Of a stretch of DNA of 64,000 bases, positions 18,724 to 27,384 are shown piece after piece. A program made the position numbers and the translations under genes. This DNA comes from Petrimonas sp. IBARAKI (GTDB lineage Bacteria; Bacteroidota; Bacteroidia; Bacteroidales; Dysgonomonadaceae), in NCBI GenBank assembly GCA_002356435.2, contig AP018040.2:3162001-3226000 (forward strand), given 5' to 3'. Every line of letters begins with the position of its first letter. Positions within the stretch are counted from its first letter, which is position 1. Under the pieces are notes generated by a model that had not been told where the DNA came from, made no database searches, and worked only from the letters and a program-made list of their open reading frames with translations.

Positions 18724-20609
18724 ATCTCTTCCACAATTTCAGGGTTGATCAATGTAGTGATATCGCCGAAATCTGATTCGCCCACGGCTATTTTTCGCAG
18801 GATGCGACGCATGATCTTTCCGGAACGGGTCTTTGGTAATCCACTTACGAACTGAATTTTATCCAGCTTAGCAATGGGGCCGATCTGGTCGGAGATAAGT
18901 TGATTGATCTCTTTCATAAGGTTTTGCCGGTCACGCCACAACCCGGTTTCTTTGAGCACTACGAAACCGTACAATGCATTGCCTTTGATCTCATGCGGAA
19001 ATCCCACGATAGCGCTCTCGGCTACTGTCTGGTGCTCGTTGATCGCATCCTCGATGGGTGCGGTACCCAGGTTATGCCCCGAGACGATGATCACATCGTC
19101 GACCCTTCCGGTGATGCGGTAATAACCCACTTCATCACGCAACGCTCCATCGCCCGAGAAGTATTTACCGGGAAACGCCGTAAAGTAGGTATCGATGAAC
19201 CGCTGGTGGTCACCCCAGATGGTTCGTGCCATGCCCGGCCAGGGATAGCGGATGCAGAGATGGCCGATCTGCTGGTTTCGTTCTATTTCGTTTCGCAACT
19301 CATCCATCAGGACCGGTTGAATTCCGGGAAAGGGAAGGGAAGCGTAAGTCGGCTTGGTAGGTGTCACGAAAGGGATAGGTGAGATCAGGATCCCTCCGGT
19401 TTCCGTTTGCCACCAGGTATCCACGAGCGGGCAGCGCTTGTTGCCCACATGATCGTTGTACCAGTGCCATGCCTCCTCGTTAATCGGCTCCCCCACCGAA
19501 CCGATCACCTTGAGCGAGTCCAGTCTGAACTCCTGAATGTATTCAATTTTCTCCCTGGCCAGGGAGCGGATCGCTGTTGGAGCGGTATAAAACTGGTTCA
19601 CCCGGTGTTTCTGTACCACCTCCCAGAAACGACTGTGAGTGGGATAGGAAGGGGTTCCCTCGTAAATAACTGTGGTAGCCCCATTTAGCAAGGGGCCATA
19701 GATGATGTAGGAATGCCCGGTAACCCAGCCGATATCGGCGGTACACCAGTAGACGTCGCCTTCATTGTATTGAAAGATATTCTTGAATGTGTACGCCGTG
19801 TAAACCATGTAACCTGCCGTAGTATGCACCATCCCCTTGGGCTTCCCGGTAGATCCGGAAGTATACAGGATGAACAGGGGATCTTCAGCGTCCATCATCT
19901 CTGCCCTACTGGTAGGAGGCGCTTCGTCCAGCAGTGGCTGCAACCAAAGATCCCGCCCCTCTCTCATTTCAATCTCCTGATGGGTACGCTTTACCACCAG
20001 CACTTTCTCAACGGTAGGCGATTTATGGAGGGCTTCGTCCACGATCCGTTTAAGGTCTATGGTCTTCGATCCGCGATAGCCTCCGTCCGCCGTGATCAGG
20101 AGCTTACAGGTAGAATCATTGATGCGTGTGGCGAGCGCGTTGGCCGAAAAGCCGGCGAAAACAACGGAGTGTATTGCCCCGATGCGCGCACAAGCCAACA
20201 CACTGAATGCCAGTTCAGGGAGCATGGGCAGGTAGATGCATACCCGATCGCCCTTCTCCACCCCTTGGGCTCTAAGCACATTGGCCATCTTAGACACCTC
20301 AGCATAGAGCTGGCTGTAGGTAAAATGTTGGGCCGGTTCGTTGGGTTCGTTGGGTTCAAAGATGATGGCGGCTTGGTCGCTCCTGTTGGCCAGGTGCCGG
20401 TCGATGCAATTCTTGGTAATGTTGAGCTTGGCATTCTTAAACCAGGTGAATTCCGCTCTCTCCATGTCATACTCCACCACTTTATCCCATTTCCGGTACC
20501 AGGTGAAATTGTTCTCTGCTATCTTACTCCAGAATTTCTTCGGTTTACGGACCGACTGCCGATACACCTTAAAATAGTGTTCTAAGGATTTGATGGAATA
20601 ACTACTCAT
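18705..20609 (-). CDS. acs: Acetyl-CoA synthetase (AMP-forming)
   Basis: 634 residues from MSSYSIKSLEHY; an in-frame ATG lies 7 codons further upstream, but this start matches the family better. Seen: the N-terminal ACAS_N segment (EHYFKVYRQSVRKPKKFWSKIA, FTWYRKWDKV), the AMP-binding core ILYTSGSTGKPKGMVHT, WWQTETGG, the hinge YYRITGRVDDVIIVSGHNLGTAPIE and the C-terminal PKTRSGKIMRR, whose Lys is the usual acetylation target. It activates acetate to acetyl-CoA with ATP. The order of motifs and length fit Acs rather than propionyl-CoA synthetase, though the latter is not excluded. Its end overlaps the terminator of the convergent efflux operon. Confidence 0.88.
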   Translation of the reverse strand: MSSYSIKSLEHYFKVYRQSVRKPKKFWSKIAENNFTWYRKWDKVVEYDMERAEFTWFKNAKLNITKNCIDRHLANRSDQAAIIFEPNEPNEPAQHFTYSQLYAEVSKMANVLRAQGVEKGDRVCIYLPMLPELAFSVLACARIGAIHSVVFAGFSANALATRINDSTCKLLITADGGYRGSKTIDLKRIVDEALHKSPTVEKVLVVKRTHQEIEMREGRDLWLQPLLDEAPPTSRAEMMDAEDPLFILYTSGSTGKPKGMVHTTAGYMVYTAYTFKNIFQYNEGDVYWCTADIGWVTGHSYIIYGPLLNGATTVIYEGTPSYPTHSRFWEVVQKHRVNQFYTAPTAIRSLAREKIEYIQEFRLDSLKVIGSVGEPINEEAWHWYNDHVGNKRCPLVDTWWQTETGGILISPIPFVTPTKPTYASLPFPGIQPVLMDELRNEIERNQQIGHLCIRYPWPGMARTIWGDHQRFIDTYFTAFPGKYFSGDGALRDEVGYYRITGRVDDVIIVSGHNLGTAPIEDAINEHQTVAESAIVGFPHEIKGNALYGFVVLKETGLWRDRQNLMKEINQLISDQIGPIAKLDKIQFVSGLPKTRSGKIMRRILRKIAVGESDFGDITTLINPEIVEEIKKGRT

Positions 20610-20742
20610 ACTAAGCTGGATTTTTAACAATCACAAATAAATAAAAAATATTTATTATTTATAACACTTCAACGCATTTTTCTCCCATTTTGTTTCAGTT
20701 TAAGCTTTTTTCGTCGTTGTTTTAACAATTAAGGCTGTTGTT

Positions 20743-20780
20743 AAAAAAAACAGCAGTCAAACCTTTTAGGCCTGCTGCTG
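20743..20780 (-). terminator. Terminator after dnaJ (- strand)
   Basis: On the - strand, CAGCAG (20777-20772) pairs with CTGCTG (20756-20751), followed by eight T residues (20750-20743). It ends the grpE-dnaJ transcript 35 bases past the dnaJ stop. Confidence 0.75.
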
Positions 20781-20814
20781 CTTTATTGGATATGTAATTG
20801 TGAAAATTCTGTTC

Positions 20815-21966
20815 CTAATCGAACATTTTCCGGAATTTATTGAACACACTCTTCCTGGCCGACTTCGACGGGGCAAAGTTGGGCGATTTATCCATCTCTT
20901 CTATTTTTTTCTTTTCGGCATCGCTCAGGTTTTCGGGAATATAAACATTCACGTTAATAAGCTCATCACCGGTACCGTAACCATTTATTGTCGGCAGCCC
21001 CTTGTTACGCAGGCGTAGCACTTTACCCGGCTGGGTTCCGGGATCGATTTTCACTTTGGCTACACCTTCAATGGTGGGAACCTCAACCGTTCCACCCAAT
21101 GCGGCTGTTGGGAAACTCACAAAAAGGTTATATATCACATCGTTGTGATCTCGGATCAAGTTCGGATCCTCCTCCTCCTCCACCAAAATAAGTAAATCAC
21201 CGTTAACGCCTCCTCGACGGGCTGCATTCCCTTTCCCCGACATAGACAGCTGCATTCCTTCTTCCACACCTGCTGGGATTTTGATGGAGATCACTTCCTC
21301 GTCGAGAACAATTCCATCACCGTTGCAATGCGCACATTTCTTGGAAATTGTCTTTCCCTCTCCGTTGCAGGAAGGACAGGTTGTTGTGGTTTGCATCTGT
21401 CCGAGAATAGTGTTCTGAACGCGCGTTACTACGCCCGATCCGTTACAGGTTGAACAGCTGGAAACAGAGTTCCCGTTTTCCGAACCGTTGCCGTTGCAGT
21501 GCGAACAGGCCACATATTTTTTCACCTTTATCTTCTTTTCAACCCCATTAAGAATCTCCTTCAGGTCTAGTTTCACCTTTACCCGAAGGTCGGAGCCGCG
21601 GTTGGTACGCCTACCCGGCCTGCCAAATCCGCCGAACCCGCCGAATCCGCCAAAATGACCGCCAAAGATATCGCCAAACTGAGAGAAAATATCCTCCATC
21701 GACATTCCGCCCCCAAAGCCACCACCCGATGCAGCACCTCCCATTCCTGCGTGGCCAAACTGGTCGTAACGGGCACGCTTGTTCTGATCGCTGAGTACTT
21801 CGTAGGCTTCGGCAGCTTCTTTGAATTTCTCTTCGGCTGTAGCATCTCCCGGATTTTTATCGGGGTGGAATTGAATGGCTTTTTTGCGATAGGCTTTTTT
21901 TATCTCTTCAGCTGTAGCCGTTTTTGAAACTTCCAGTACTTCGTAATAATCTCTTTTCGTTGCCAT
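20815..21966 (-). CDS. dnaJ: Chaperone protein DnaJ (type I Hsp40)
   Basis: 383 residues from [13 protein letters not shown]; the frame opens five codons earlier, but that would overlap grpE and add residues foreign to the family. The J domain (1-~70) has HPDKNPGD. A Gly/Phe region (~75-120, rich in GGFGG) follows, then four zinc-finger repeats [24 protein letters not shown] and CAHCNGDG (~150-215) and the C-terminal substrate-binding domains. It delivers unfolded clients to DnaK and stimulates its ATPase. The start codon lies one base after the grpE stop, so the two are co-translated. DnaK is not in this window. Confidence 0.97.
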   Translation of the reverse strand: MATKRDYYEVLEVSKTATAEEIKKAYRKKAIQFHPDKNPGDATAEEKFKEAAEAYEVLSDQNKRARYDQFGHAGMGGAASGGGFGGGMSMEDIFSQFGDIFGGHFGGFGGFGGFGRPGRRTNRGSDLRVKVKLDLKEILNGVEKKIKVKKYVACSHCNGNGSENGNSVSSCSTCNGSGVVTRVQNTILGQMQTTTTCPSCNGEGKTISKKCAHCNGDGIVLDEEVISIKIPAGVEEGMQLSMSGKGNAARRGGVNGDLLILVEEEEDPNLIRDHNDVIYNLFVSFPTAALGGTVEVPTIEGVAKVKIDPGTQPGKVLRLRNKGLPTINGYGTGDELINVNVYIPENLSDAEKKKIEEMDKSPNFAPSKSARKSVFNKFRKMFD

Positions 21967-21967
21967 C

Positions 21968-22558
21968 TTATTCCCCCACAATTACCTTCGGATAACGGAT
22001 AATTTTATCGTTCAGCTGATAACCTTTTTGCACGCAATCGATGATCACTCCTTTTTGCGATTTATCCTGAACAGGGACAGTTGTTATAGCTTCAAACTTG
22101 TCGGCATCAAAAGGCTGTCCAAGGGCCTCAATTTCTTTTACACCGTGTTGATTCAGGAAATTCAGGAATTTCGAATAAATCAAATCCATTCCTTCCACCA
22201 TAGCCTCCTTGTCTTCCGCCGTATGAAGAGCTTGCAGTGCACGTTCGAAATCATCGGCAAAAGGAAGCATGTCCGTAAGTACACGTTCTCCCCCGCTTTT
22301 GATAATGTCGGCCTTTTCCTTCATGGTCCGCTTGCGGAAATTATCGAACTCGGCATGAAGGCGTAAATAGTTATCGTTCAAGTCATCGTATTTCACCTGT
22401 AGTTCTTCTACAGGGTCGGCCTCATCTGACAAATTGTCTTCAACATTGGCCTTCTGTTCTTCAACCTCCTCTTTATCCTCCCGGGCCGGCTCCAGGTTCA
22501 TATCGTCTTCGTACAATTCTTCCGGGCCGGTATAGTCGTTATTTTTCTTCATAATCAT
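21968..22558 (-). CDS. grpE: Nucleotide exchange factor GrpE
   Basis: 196 residues; a second ATG two codons in is equally possible. The N-terminal ~55 residues are very acidic and disordered ([23 protein letters not shown]). A long coiled helix ([26 protein letters not shown]) and the beta-domain signature [49 protein letters not shown] follow. GrpE releases ADP from DnaK. It lies first in a grpE-dnaJ operon with its stop one base from the dnaJ start. No CIRCE-type inverted repeat was seen upstream. Confidence 0.97.
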   Translation of the reverse strand: MIMKKNNDYTGPEELYEDDMNLEPAREDKEEVEEQKANVEDNLSDEADPVEELQVKYDDLNDNYLRLHAEFDNFRKRTMKEKADIIKSGGERVLTDMLPFADDFERALQALHTAEDKEAMVEGMDLIYSKFLNFLNQHGVKEIEALGQPFDADKFEAITTVPVQDKSQKGVIIDCVQKGYQLNDKIIRYPKVIVGE

Positions 22559-22642
22559 CTAAAAAATATATGTGTCTGCCTTTCAGCAATAAAAAAATCT
22601 TGATCGTTCAGACTTCATCACTGCAAATAGTTTGCCAAACTA

Positions 22643-23179
22643 TTACAGAAACAACTCGCACCACTCATCAAATGTCTCTACCTGATGAGTACCGTGGTTC
22701 TTGAGGCTCTCCCGGATTTTTTTCAAGGGTTTCTCTTTTCCCAATTGAGATTTCGAGAAAAATTTATCGGCGAAACAGATGATTTTTTCCTCCAGGCTTT
22801 TAGGACGCATGTCCCTATGCGGAACAGGTAATTTTTTCTGGATGATGGCTTCCAAACTCAATCCTGTCCCTGTGTGCCGTTCACACACCATTCCGTGTCT
22901 GGGAAACCCTTCCATGGTAAGCAATTCCCTGCCTAAATAGCCGTGACAAATGTACGGCAAGCTCCCCTCGCAGGCAATATTCGGTGCCCGGGTTTTGAAG
23001 ATGCCAATGTCGTGCAACATGGCTGCTTCTTCAAGAAATTTCACATCTATTGCCAGCTCAGGATGCTTTTGTGCGACATGCAGCGCCTTGCCGGTTACAT
23101 CGGAAACGTGAGATATATAAATGTCGTATAACCTTGTTCCCGGTTTGTAATACTTGAGGATAATTTCGAGCGGATACAT
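22643..23179 (-). CDS. HD-domain metal-dependent phosphohydrolase
   Basis: 178 residues. HD-superfamily residues are visible: His24 (ISHVSDVTGKAL), the HD pair in AAMLHDIGIF (~53-62), a histidine in CHGYLGRELL, then RHTGTGL and FADKFFSKS (Asp). This matches small standalone HD proteins annotated as phosphohydrolases; the substrate, probably a nucleotide or phosphate ester, is unknown. The start codon comes seven bases after a -7 element (23187-23194), so the message is probably leaderless. It diverges from the small His-rich protein gene. Confidence 0.8.
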   Translation of the reverse strand: MYPLEIILKYYKPGTRLYDIYISHVSDVTGKALHVAQKHPELAIDVKFLEEAAMLHDIGIFKTRAPNIACEGSLPYICHGYLGRELLTMEGFPRHGMVCERHTGTGLSLEAIIQKKLPVPHRDMRPKSLEEKIICFADKFFSKSQLGKEKPLKKIRESLKNHGTHQVETFDEWCELFL

Positions 23180-23186
23180 AAGTTTG

Positions 23187-23194
23187 CAAAGGTA
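23187..23194 (-). promoter_or_regulatory. -7 promoter element of the HD-domain gene
   Basis: On the - strand it reads TACCTTTG, a full match to TAnnTTTG. The ATG follows after only seven bases, about where transcription should start. No exact TTG is found at the -33 distance. Confidence 0.5.
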
Positions 23195-23249
23195 ACAAAA
23201 GATTACGAAAAGAGAAACGGTTGTTATTTAGAAATATTCTATATAGTAC

Positions 23250-23280
23250 TTGTCGAATAAATTAAAAAAGTGTATCTTTG
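23250..23280 (+). promoter_or_regulatory. Bacteroidota-type promoter of the His-rich protein/TonB receptor pair
   Basis: TTG (23250-23252), a 20-base spacer and TATCTTTG (23273-23280) form a full match to the consensus. The ATG at 23288 follows after seven bases, implying a leaderless or nearly leaderless transcript. Confidence 0.7.
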
Positions 23281-23287
23281 CGCGGAT

Positions 23288-23638
23288 ATGGGAAAAGGCA
23301 ACCGACATATTGCGAAAAAATGGTTTCTGCTTGTCTTGTTCGCAAGTTATGTTACCGGTATTTTGTTTTTCACCCATACCCATGTCATTAACCGAATTAC
23401 GTATATCCATTCCCATCCTTTTAAAACGGATGGGAAAGCGCAGCATACACATACAGAAAATCAACTTTTCCTTCTTGCCCATTTTTACCACACGCCAATA
23501 ACATCGGACATTATTCCCGACTTCGATTTGTCCGGACTGTCCAAATCCTCGTTCATTAACTATACTATACTTTACGAAGGATTACATCCTGTTAAAAATC
23601 AAACCCCGACTCTCCTCAGAGCTCCTCCCGCAGCTTGA
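23288..23638 (+). CDS. Small His-rich single-pass membrane or secreted protein, function unknown
   Basis: 116 residues from the ATG at 23288; the frame opens 6 codons earlier, but that lies within the promoter. A basic start (MGKGNRHIAKK) and hydrophobic stretch (WFLLVLFASYVTGILFF) form a signal peptide or anchor. The following ~35 residues are rich in histidine (THTH, HSH, QHTHTE, AHFYHT), suggesting metal binding in the periplasm. The rest is Pro-rich and ends in APPAA. I do not recognise a family. It lies 224 bases upstream of a TonB receptor under one visible promoter, so a role in metal or metal-complex uptake is plausible inference. Confidence 0.6.
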   Translation: MGKGNRHIAKKWFLLVLFASYVTGILFFTHTHVINRITYIHSHPFKTDGKAQHTHTENQLFLLAHFYHTPITSDIIPDFDLSGLSKSSFINYTILYEGLHPVKNQTPTLLRAPPAA

Positions 23639-23862
23639 TTTTCTCCTGTTTTTAAGAAACAGTCTCTGAATCGTGTCCGTTTTCACAACGGGCAAGATCT
23701 TTTATGCGTGGCGACATGTAGGCAGCCACGGAAATTTTCAAATTACAATAAAACCAACTAAAAAACTGTTTTGATTTTTTTCATGTGCTGTTTCAGGTCT
23801 ATTTTTGGATGGATTTGAACGCGAAAAACAGCATGAAGAAAGTAGAAATAAATAGCATTCTT

Positions 23863-26238
23863 ATGAAAAAAAGATACATACTCCTTCTATGCCTATCCAC
23901 TCTTTTTATATGGAGACAAGCAAAGGGAAACGAACCCTATAAAACTGACGCAAACATCTTCGGACATGTGTTGGACAAAAATACAAAAGAGCACTTGCCG
24001 TACGTTACTGTACAGCTGAAAGGCACTACCCTTGGAACAACAACCGATGCAACGGGACACTACTTCCTGAAAAACCTGCCAACGGGCAATTTCACACTCG
24101 AAGTAAAAATGATCGGGTATAAAACCATCACGAAAGAGGTGAAGATCATAGCCAACACCACCCAGGAGATCGATTTCGAGATGGAAGAAGAAAGCATCCC
24201 GCTCAACGCCGTGGTTGTGTCGGCCAACCGGAACGAAACCAACCGGATGTTGGCCCCCTCGTTGGTGAGCGTGGTAGATATAAAGATGCTGGAAGCCACC
24301 AACTCGAAAAGCCTGGCACAAGCATTGAATTTCCAGCCCGGCTTACGCGTGGAAGACAATTGCCAGAACTGTGGTTTCTCACAGGTGAGGATCAATGGCC
24401 TTGAGGGGGCTTACTCGCAGATACTCATTGACTCCCGCCCCATTTATGGTGCATTGACCGGTGTTTACGGGCTGGAACAGATTCCCTCCAACATGATCGA
24501 CCGGATTGAAGTAATTCGCGGGGGAGGGTCCGCACTGTTCGGTTCGTCAGCCATCGGCGGTGTTATTAACGTGATAACGAAAGAACCTTCCCGCAACAGC
24601 GGGGATATTGTCCACATGTTCTCATCCATCAACGGGAAAGCTGCGGAAAACAATACAATGTTCAACGCATCGATCCTTACCGAAAACCGGAAAGCGGGAA
24701 TCATGCTCTACGGGCAAAACCGCGACCGCCAAGGTTATGATCACGACGGTGACAGTTTTACCGAGATGCCCATGCTCAAAAACCGATCGTTTGGCTTCCG
24801 GTCGTTCCTGAAAACAGGGCTATACTCCAAACTTTCCATAGAGTACCACAACATGCATGAGTTCCGCCGCGGAGGCGACAGCCTCAAGCTGCAACCGTTC
24901 CAGTCAAAAATTACCGAACAACTGGAACACTATATCAACGGAGGAGGCATCAATTATGTGCAAAATTCGGCAGATATGAAAAACAAGTTCAACCTCTACG
25001 CTTCGGCTCAGCACACCCTTCGCAAAAGCTATTATGGCGGGGGCGACCCGGTGGAAGTAATACCCGGGTCAAACCAAAACCAGGAAGTGATCGACAACCT
25101 GAACAACCGGTTAGGCTCGTTCGGGCGTTCCACCGAATTGATCCATCATCTGGGTGGACAATATACCCGAAGCATGGACCATCTTTTGTTTATGCCTGCC
25201 GAGCTGACTGCCGGAGCCGAGTACCTGAACAATACACTGACCGACGTAAGCGGATACCGCACCCACGATGTGGATCAGAAAACCCATACCGCGAGCGGTT
25301 TTCTACAAAATGAATGGAAAGACGACAGGTGGAGCATTCTTCTCGGCGGCCGCCTCGACAAGCACTCGCTGGTAAAATCGGCTATTTTCAGTCCCAGGGT
25401 AAACATCCGTTATAACCCAAACGGGAAAGTCAACTTCCGCCTGTCGTATAGCGAAGGATTCCGCGCGCCGCAGTATTTTGATGAAGATCTACACGTAGAC
25501 ATTGCCGGCGGAGAACACATCGTTCGTGTCCTGTCGAAAGACCTGCAAGAAGAGCGTTCACGCAGCGTGAGTGGCTCGATTGACTTTTACCACACCACGG
25601 ACAACCTCCAGTTAAACGCACTGGCGGAAGGTTTTTTCACGCACTTGAAAAATAAGATTACTGCCATTGACGACCCGGAGGTGGAAGGACAAAAACTGGT
25701 GGTAAATGCCAAAGGTGAAAACGCGAAAGTATACGGCATAAACCTGGAAGGAAGAATGGCATACGGCCGCCTGTTGGATCTGCAACTGGGGGTAACGTTT
25801 CAGAAAAGCTTGTTTGACCAGGCCCAGGAACCGATAGAAGGTGTAGGCGGGTATCGCGAGTTCATGCGCACTCCCGATACTTACGGGTATTTCGTCACCA
25901 CGTGGAAACCGGCGACCCGCTTTTCAGCAACGCTTTCGGGAAACTATACCGGGCGGATGTACGTGCCCCACGTGAAAGGGGAAGGCGACCCTGCCAAAGA
26001 CCGGTTTGCATCGGAAAATAAAATTGAAAGGGTAAATTCTTTTTTTGAGTTGCATACAAAATTGTCTTACGACATTCCCGTCCTCGAGTATTCCACGCTG
26101 CAATTGAACGCGGGAGTGCAGAACATTTTCAATGCCTATCAAAAAGATTTCGATACCGGTGCAGGAAGGGCATCCGATTATATCTACGGCCCATCAGCTC
26201 CGCGAAGCGTGTTTGCAGGGATAAAACTAACGCTTTAA
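23863..26238 (+). CDS. TonB-dependent receptor with N-terminal carboxypeptidase-like domain
   Basis: 791 residues from MKKRYILLLCLSTLFI; earlier in-frame ATGs add a tail before the signal peptide. After cleavage near residue 24 comes a carboxypeptidase-D regulatory-like beta-sandwich (~33-115: IFGHVLDKNTKEHLPYVTVQLKGT). The plug domain (~125-235) has VVVSANR, NCQNCGFSQVRINGLEG and IEVIRGGGSALFGSSAIGGVINVITK, and then the 22-strand barrel ends in AGIKLTL. The Cys-x-x-Cys in the plug is unusual and may hold a disulfide or metal. It is a single-component receptor (no SusD or DUF4249 partner). The upstream His-rich gene hints at a metal-related ligand. Confidence 0.9.
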   Translation: MKKRYILLLCLSTLFIWRQAKGNEPYKTDANIFGHVLDKNTKEHLPYVTVQLKGTTLGTTTDATGHYFLKNLPTGNFTLEVKMIGYKTITKEVKIIANTTQEIDFEMEEESIPLNAVVVSANRNETNRMLAPSLVSVVDIKMLEATNSKSLAQALNFQPGLRVEDNCQNCGFSQVRINGLEGAYSQILIDSRPIYGALTGVYGLEQIPSNMIDRIEVIRGGGSALFGSSAIGGVINVITKEPSRNSGDIVHMFSSINGKAAENNTMFNASILTENRKAGIMLYGQNRDRQGYDHDGDSFTEMPMLKNRSFGFRSFLKTGLYSKLSIEYHNMHEFRRGGDSLKLQPFQSKITEQLEHYINGGGINYVQNSADMKNKFNLYASAQHTLRKSYYGGGDPVEVIPGSNQNQEVIDNLNNRLGSFGRSTELIHHLGGQYTRSMDHLLFMPAELTAGAEYLNNTLTDVSGYRTHDVDQKTHTASGFLQNEWKDDRWSILLGGRLDKHSLVKSAIFSPRVNIRYNPNGKVNFRLSYSEGFRAPQYFDEDLHVDIAGGEHIVRVLSKDLQEERSRSVSGSIDFYHTTDNLQLNALAEGFFTHLKNKITAIDDPEVEGQKLVVNAKGENAKVYGINLEGRMAYGRLLDLQLGVTFQKSLFDQAQEPIEGVGGYREFMRTPDTYGYFVTTWKPATRFSATLSGNYTGRMYVPHVKGEGDPAKDRFASENKIERVNSFFELHTKLSYDIPVLEYSTLQLNAGVQNIFNAYQKDFDTGAGRASDYIYGPSAPRSVFAGIKLTL

Positions 26239-26254
26239 AACATATTGAATTCTG

Positions 26255-26283
26255 AACTCCAGGAAATTACAGCTCCTGGAGTT
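26255..26283. terminator. Hairpin between two convergent genes
   Basis: AACTCCAGGA (26255-26264) is perfectly inverted as TCCTGGAGTT (26274-26283), a 10-bp stem with a 9-base loop. It sits between the + strand receptor and the - strand DUF4249 gene. T-runs are short on both sides, so it may act as a weak bidirectional terminator. Confidence 0.6.
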
Positions 26284-26299
26284 TAGGTTTCGATCAGAC

Positions 26300-27352
26300 C
26301 TACCACTGTATTGAATAGCCTCCCTCCGCGTATTTTTCGAATCGAAAAACAAACCGGCTTGTGGTATATGCACCTAAAATCCCCAATCCGTTTTCCACGT
26401 TTGTCCGTACTTGCACCGGCTCCACAAAAGGGTTTTCATCCACATTATACGATTTGGCGGCAGAAACCACAAATTGATAATAATCGGAAGACATACTGGA
26501 TAAGGCGATAACATATTCTTTCGTGAAAGGACCACCGGCATTGATGATTTCTTCGTTTCCATTTGGCCTTTTCATGACGGTTTTGAGGTTCTCATAATAT
26601 TCAAAATTAAAGAACAGCTCTTTTCCGTTCACCAATGCATCGGAAAAAATATTCTCCAGTTGCCTTTTATAACCGGAATCTTCTTCTCCCCACAAAACTT
26701 CTTCGAGCGGGTTACCCGTATCCGAAATGTTTCCTTTCAACACTTTGCTCAACTCTACCTTTTGCAACTCTTTTCCGATGGACTTATCCTTATCGTACAA
26801 ATTGTGTTCGGCTTTGATAAAATAAAAATTCTCCTCGTTCTTTTCCTCTTTTAAGCGTAAGCGGATCTTGTTAACATGCTCCCATTGCTTAAATGTATAC
26901 CCCGGGTCATCGGTGAATTGGCTGGAAACATCTTTTACCGTATGCGTAAGGGTAGAATCCGCCAATTCAAACACCGGAGCCTGCGGAATCCCGGTTTTCG
27001 CTTTTACCGCTTCGAAACCCGGAGCCGATGCGCGGACTTCAATCTCATCGCCAATTCGCGGACGATATTGCCCGGCGTAATTCCCCTCATTGCCGTAAAC
27101 AAGCTTTTCCTTCAACACCCCGTTCACGTATAGCTCTACGGAAGCGTTTTCGATAGATACGTAGGGCGTATGGTCATCCATGACAAAACGGCTTTTTGAA
27201 AGATGTACCGTTACATTTTCATCGGGCGTGAGATAACCGTTCAATACCAGAACCGGTTTTTTTACATCTCCTTTAAATTCGATTTCTTTTTCGCAGGCGC
27301 AGAACAGGAGTGCGCAGAGCAAAATAATACAGGATATGGATTTTTTATTCAT
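26300..27352 (-). CDS. DUF4249-family lipoprotein, partner of a TonB receptor
   Basis: 350 residues from MNKKSISC; an in-frame ATG lies 6 codons upstream. Lipobox LFCAC (Cys20) is followed by EKEIEFKGDVKKPVLVLNGYLTPDENVTVHLSKSRFV, the recognisable N-terminus of DUF4249. The remainder is beta-rich. Proteins of this family are almost always encoded directly after a carboxypeptidase-regulatory-domain TonB receptor, as here (12-base gap to the receptor frame or 32 to this start). They are thought to act as surface lipoproteins for the receptor, in the way SusD serves SusC; the substrate is not known. Confidence 0.85.
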   Translation of the reverse strand: MNKKSISCIILLCALLFCACEKEIEFKGDVKKPVLVLNGYLTPDENVTVHLSKSRFVMDDHTPYVSIENASVELYVNGVLKEKLVYGNEGNYAGQYRPRIGDEIEVRASAPGFEAVKAKTGIPQAPVFELADSTLTHTVKDVSSQFTDDPGYTFKQWEHVNKIRLRLKEEKNEENFYFIKAEHNLYDKDKSIGKELQKVELSKVLKGNISDTGNPLEEVLWGEEDSGYKRQLENIFSDALVNGKELFFNFEYYENLKTVMKRPNGNEEIINAGGPFTKEYVIALSSMSSDYYQFVVSAAKSYNVDENPFVEPVQVRTNVENGLGILGAYTTSRFVFRFEKYAEGGYSIQW

Positions 27353-27384
27353 TTTTGATTGTTGTTTCATTGACCGTTAACTGT

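Noticed and set aside
19713-20585. Long + strand open frame (290 codons) opposite acs
   Set aside because: Antisense to a complete acetyl-CoA synthetase; composition reflects codon complement, not a protein family.
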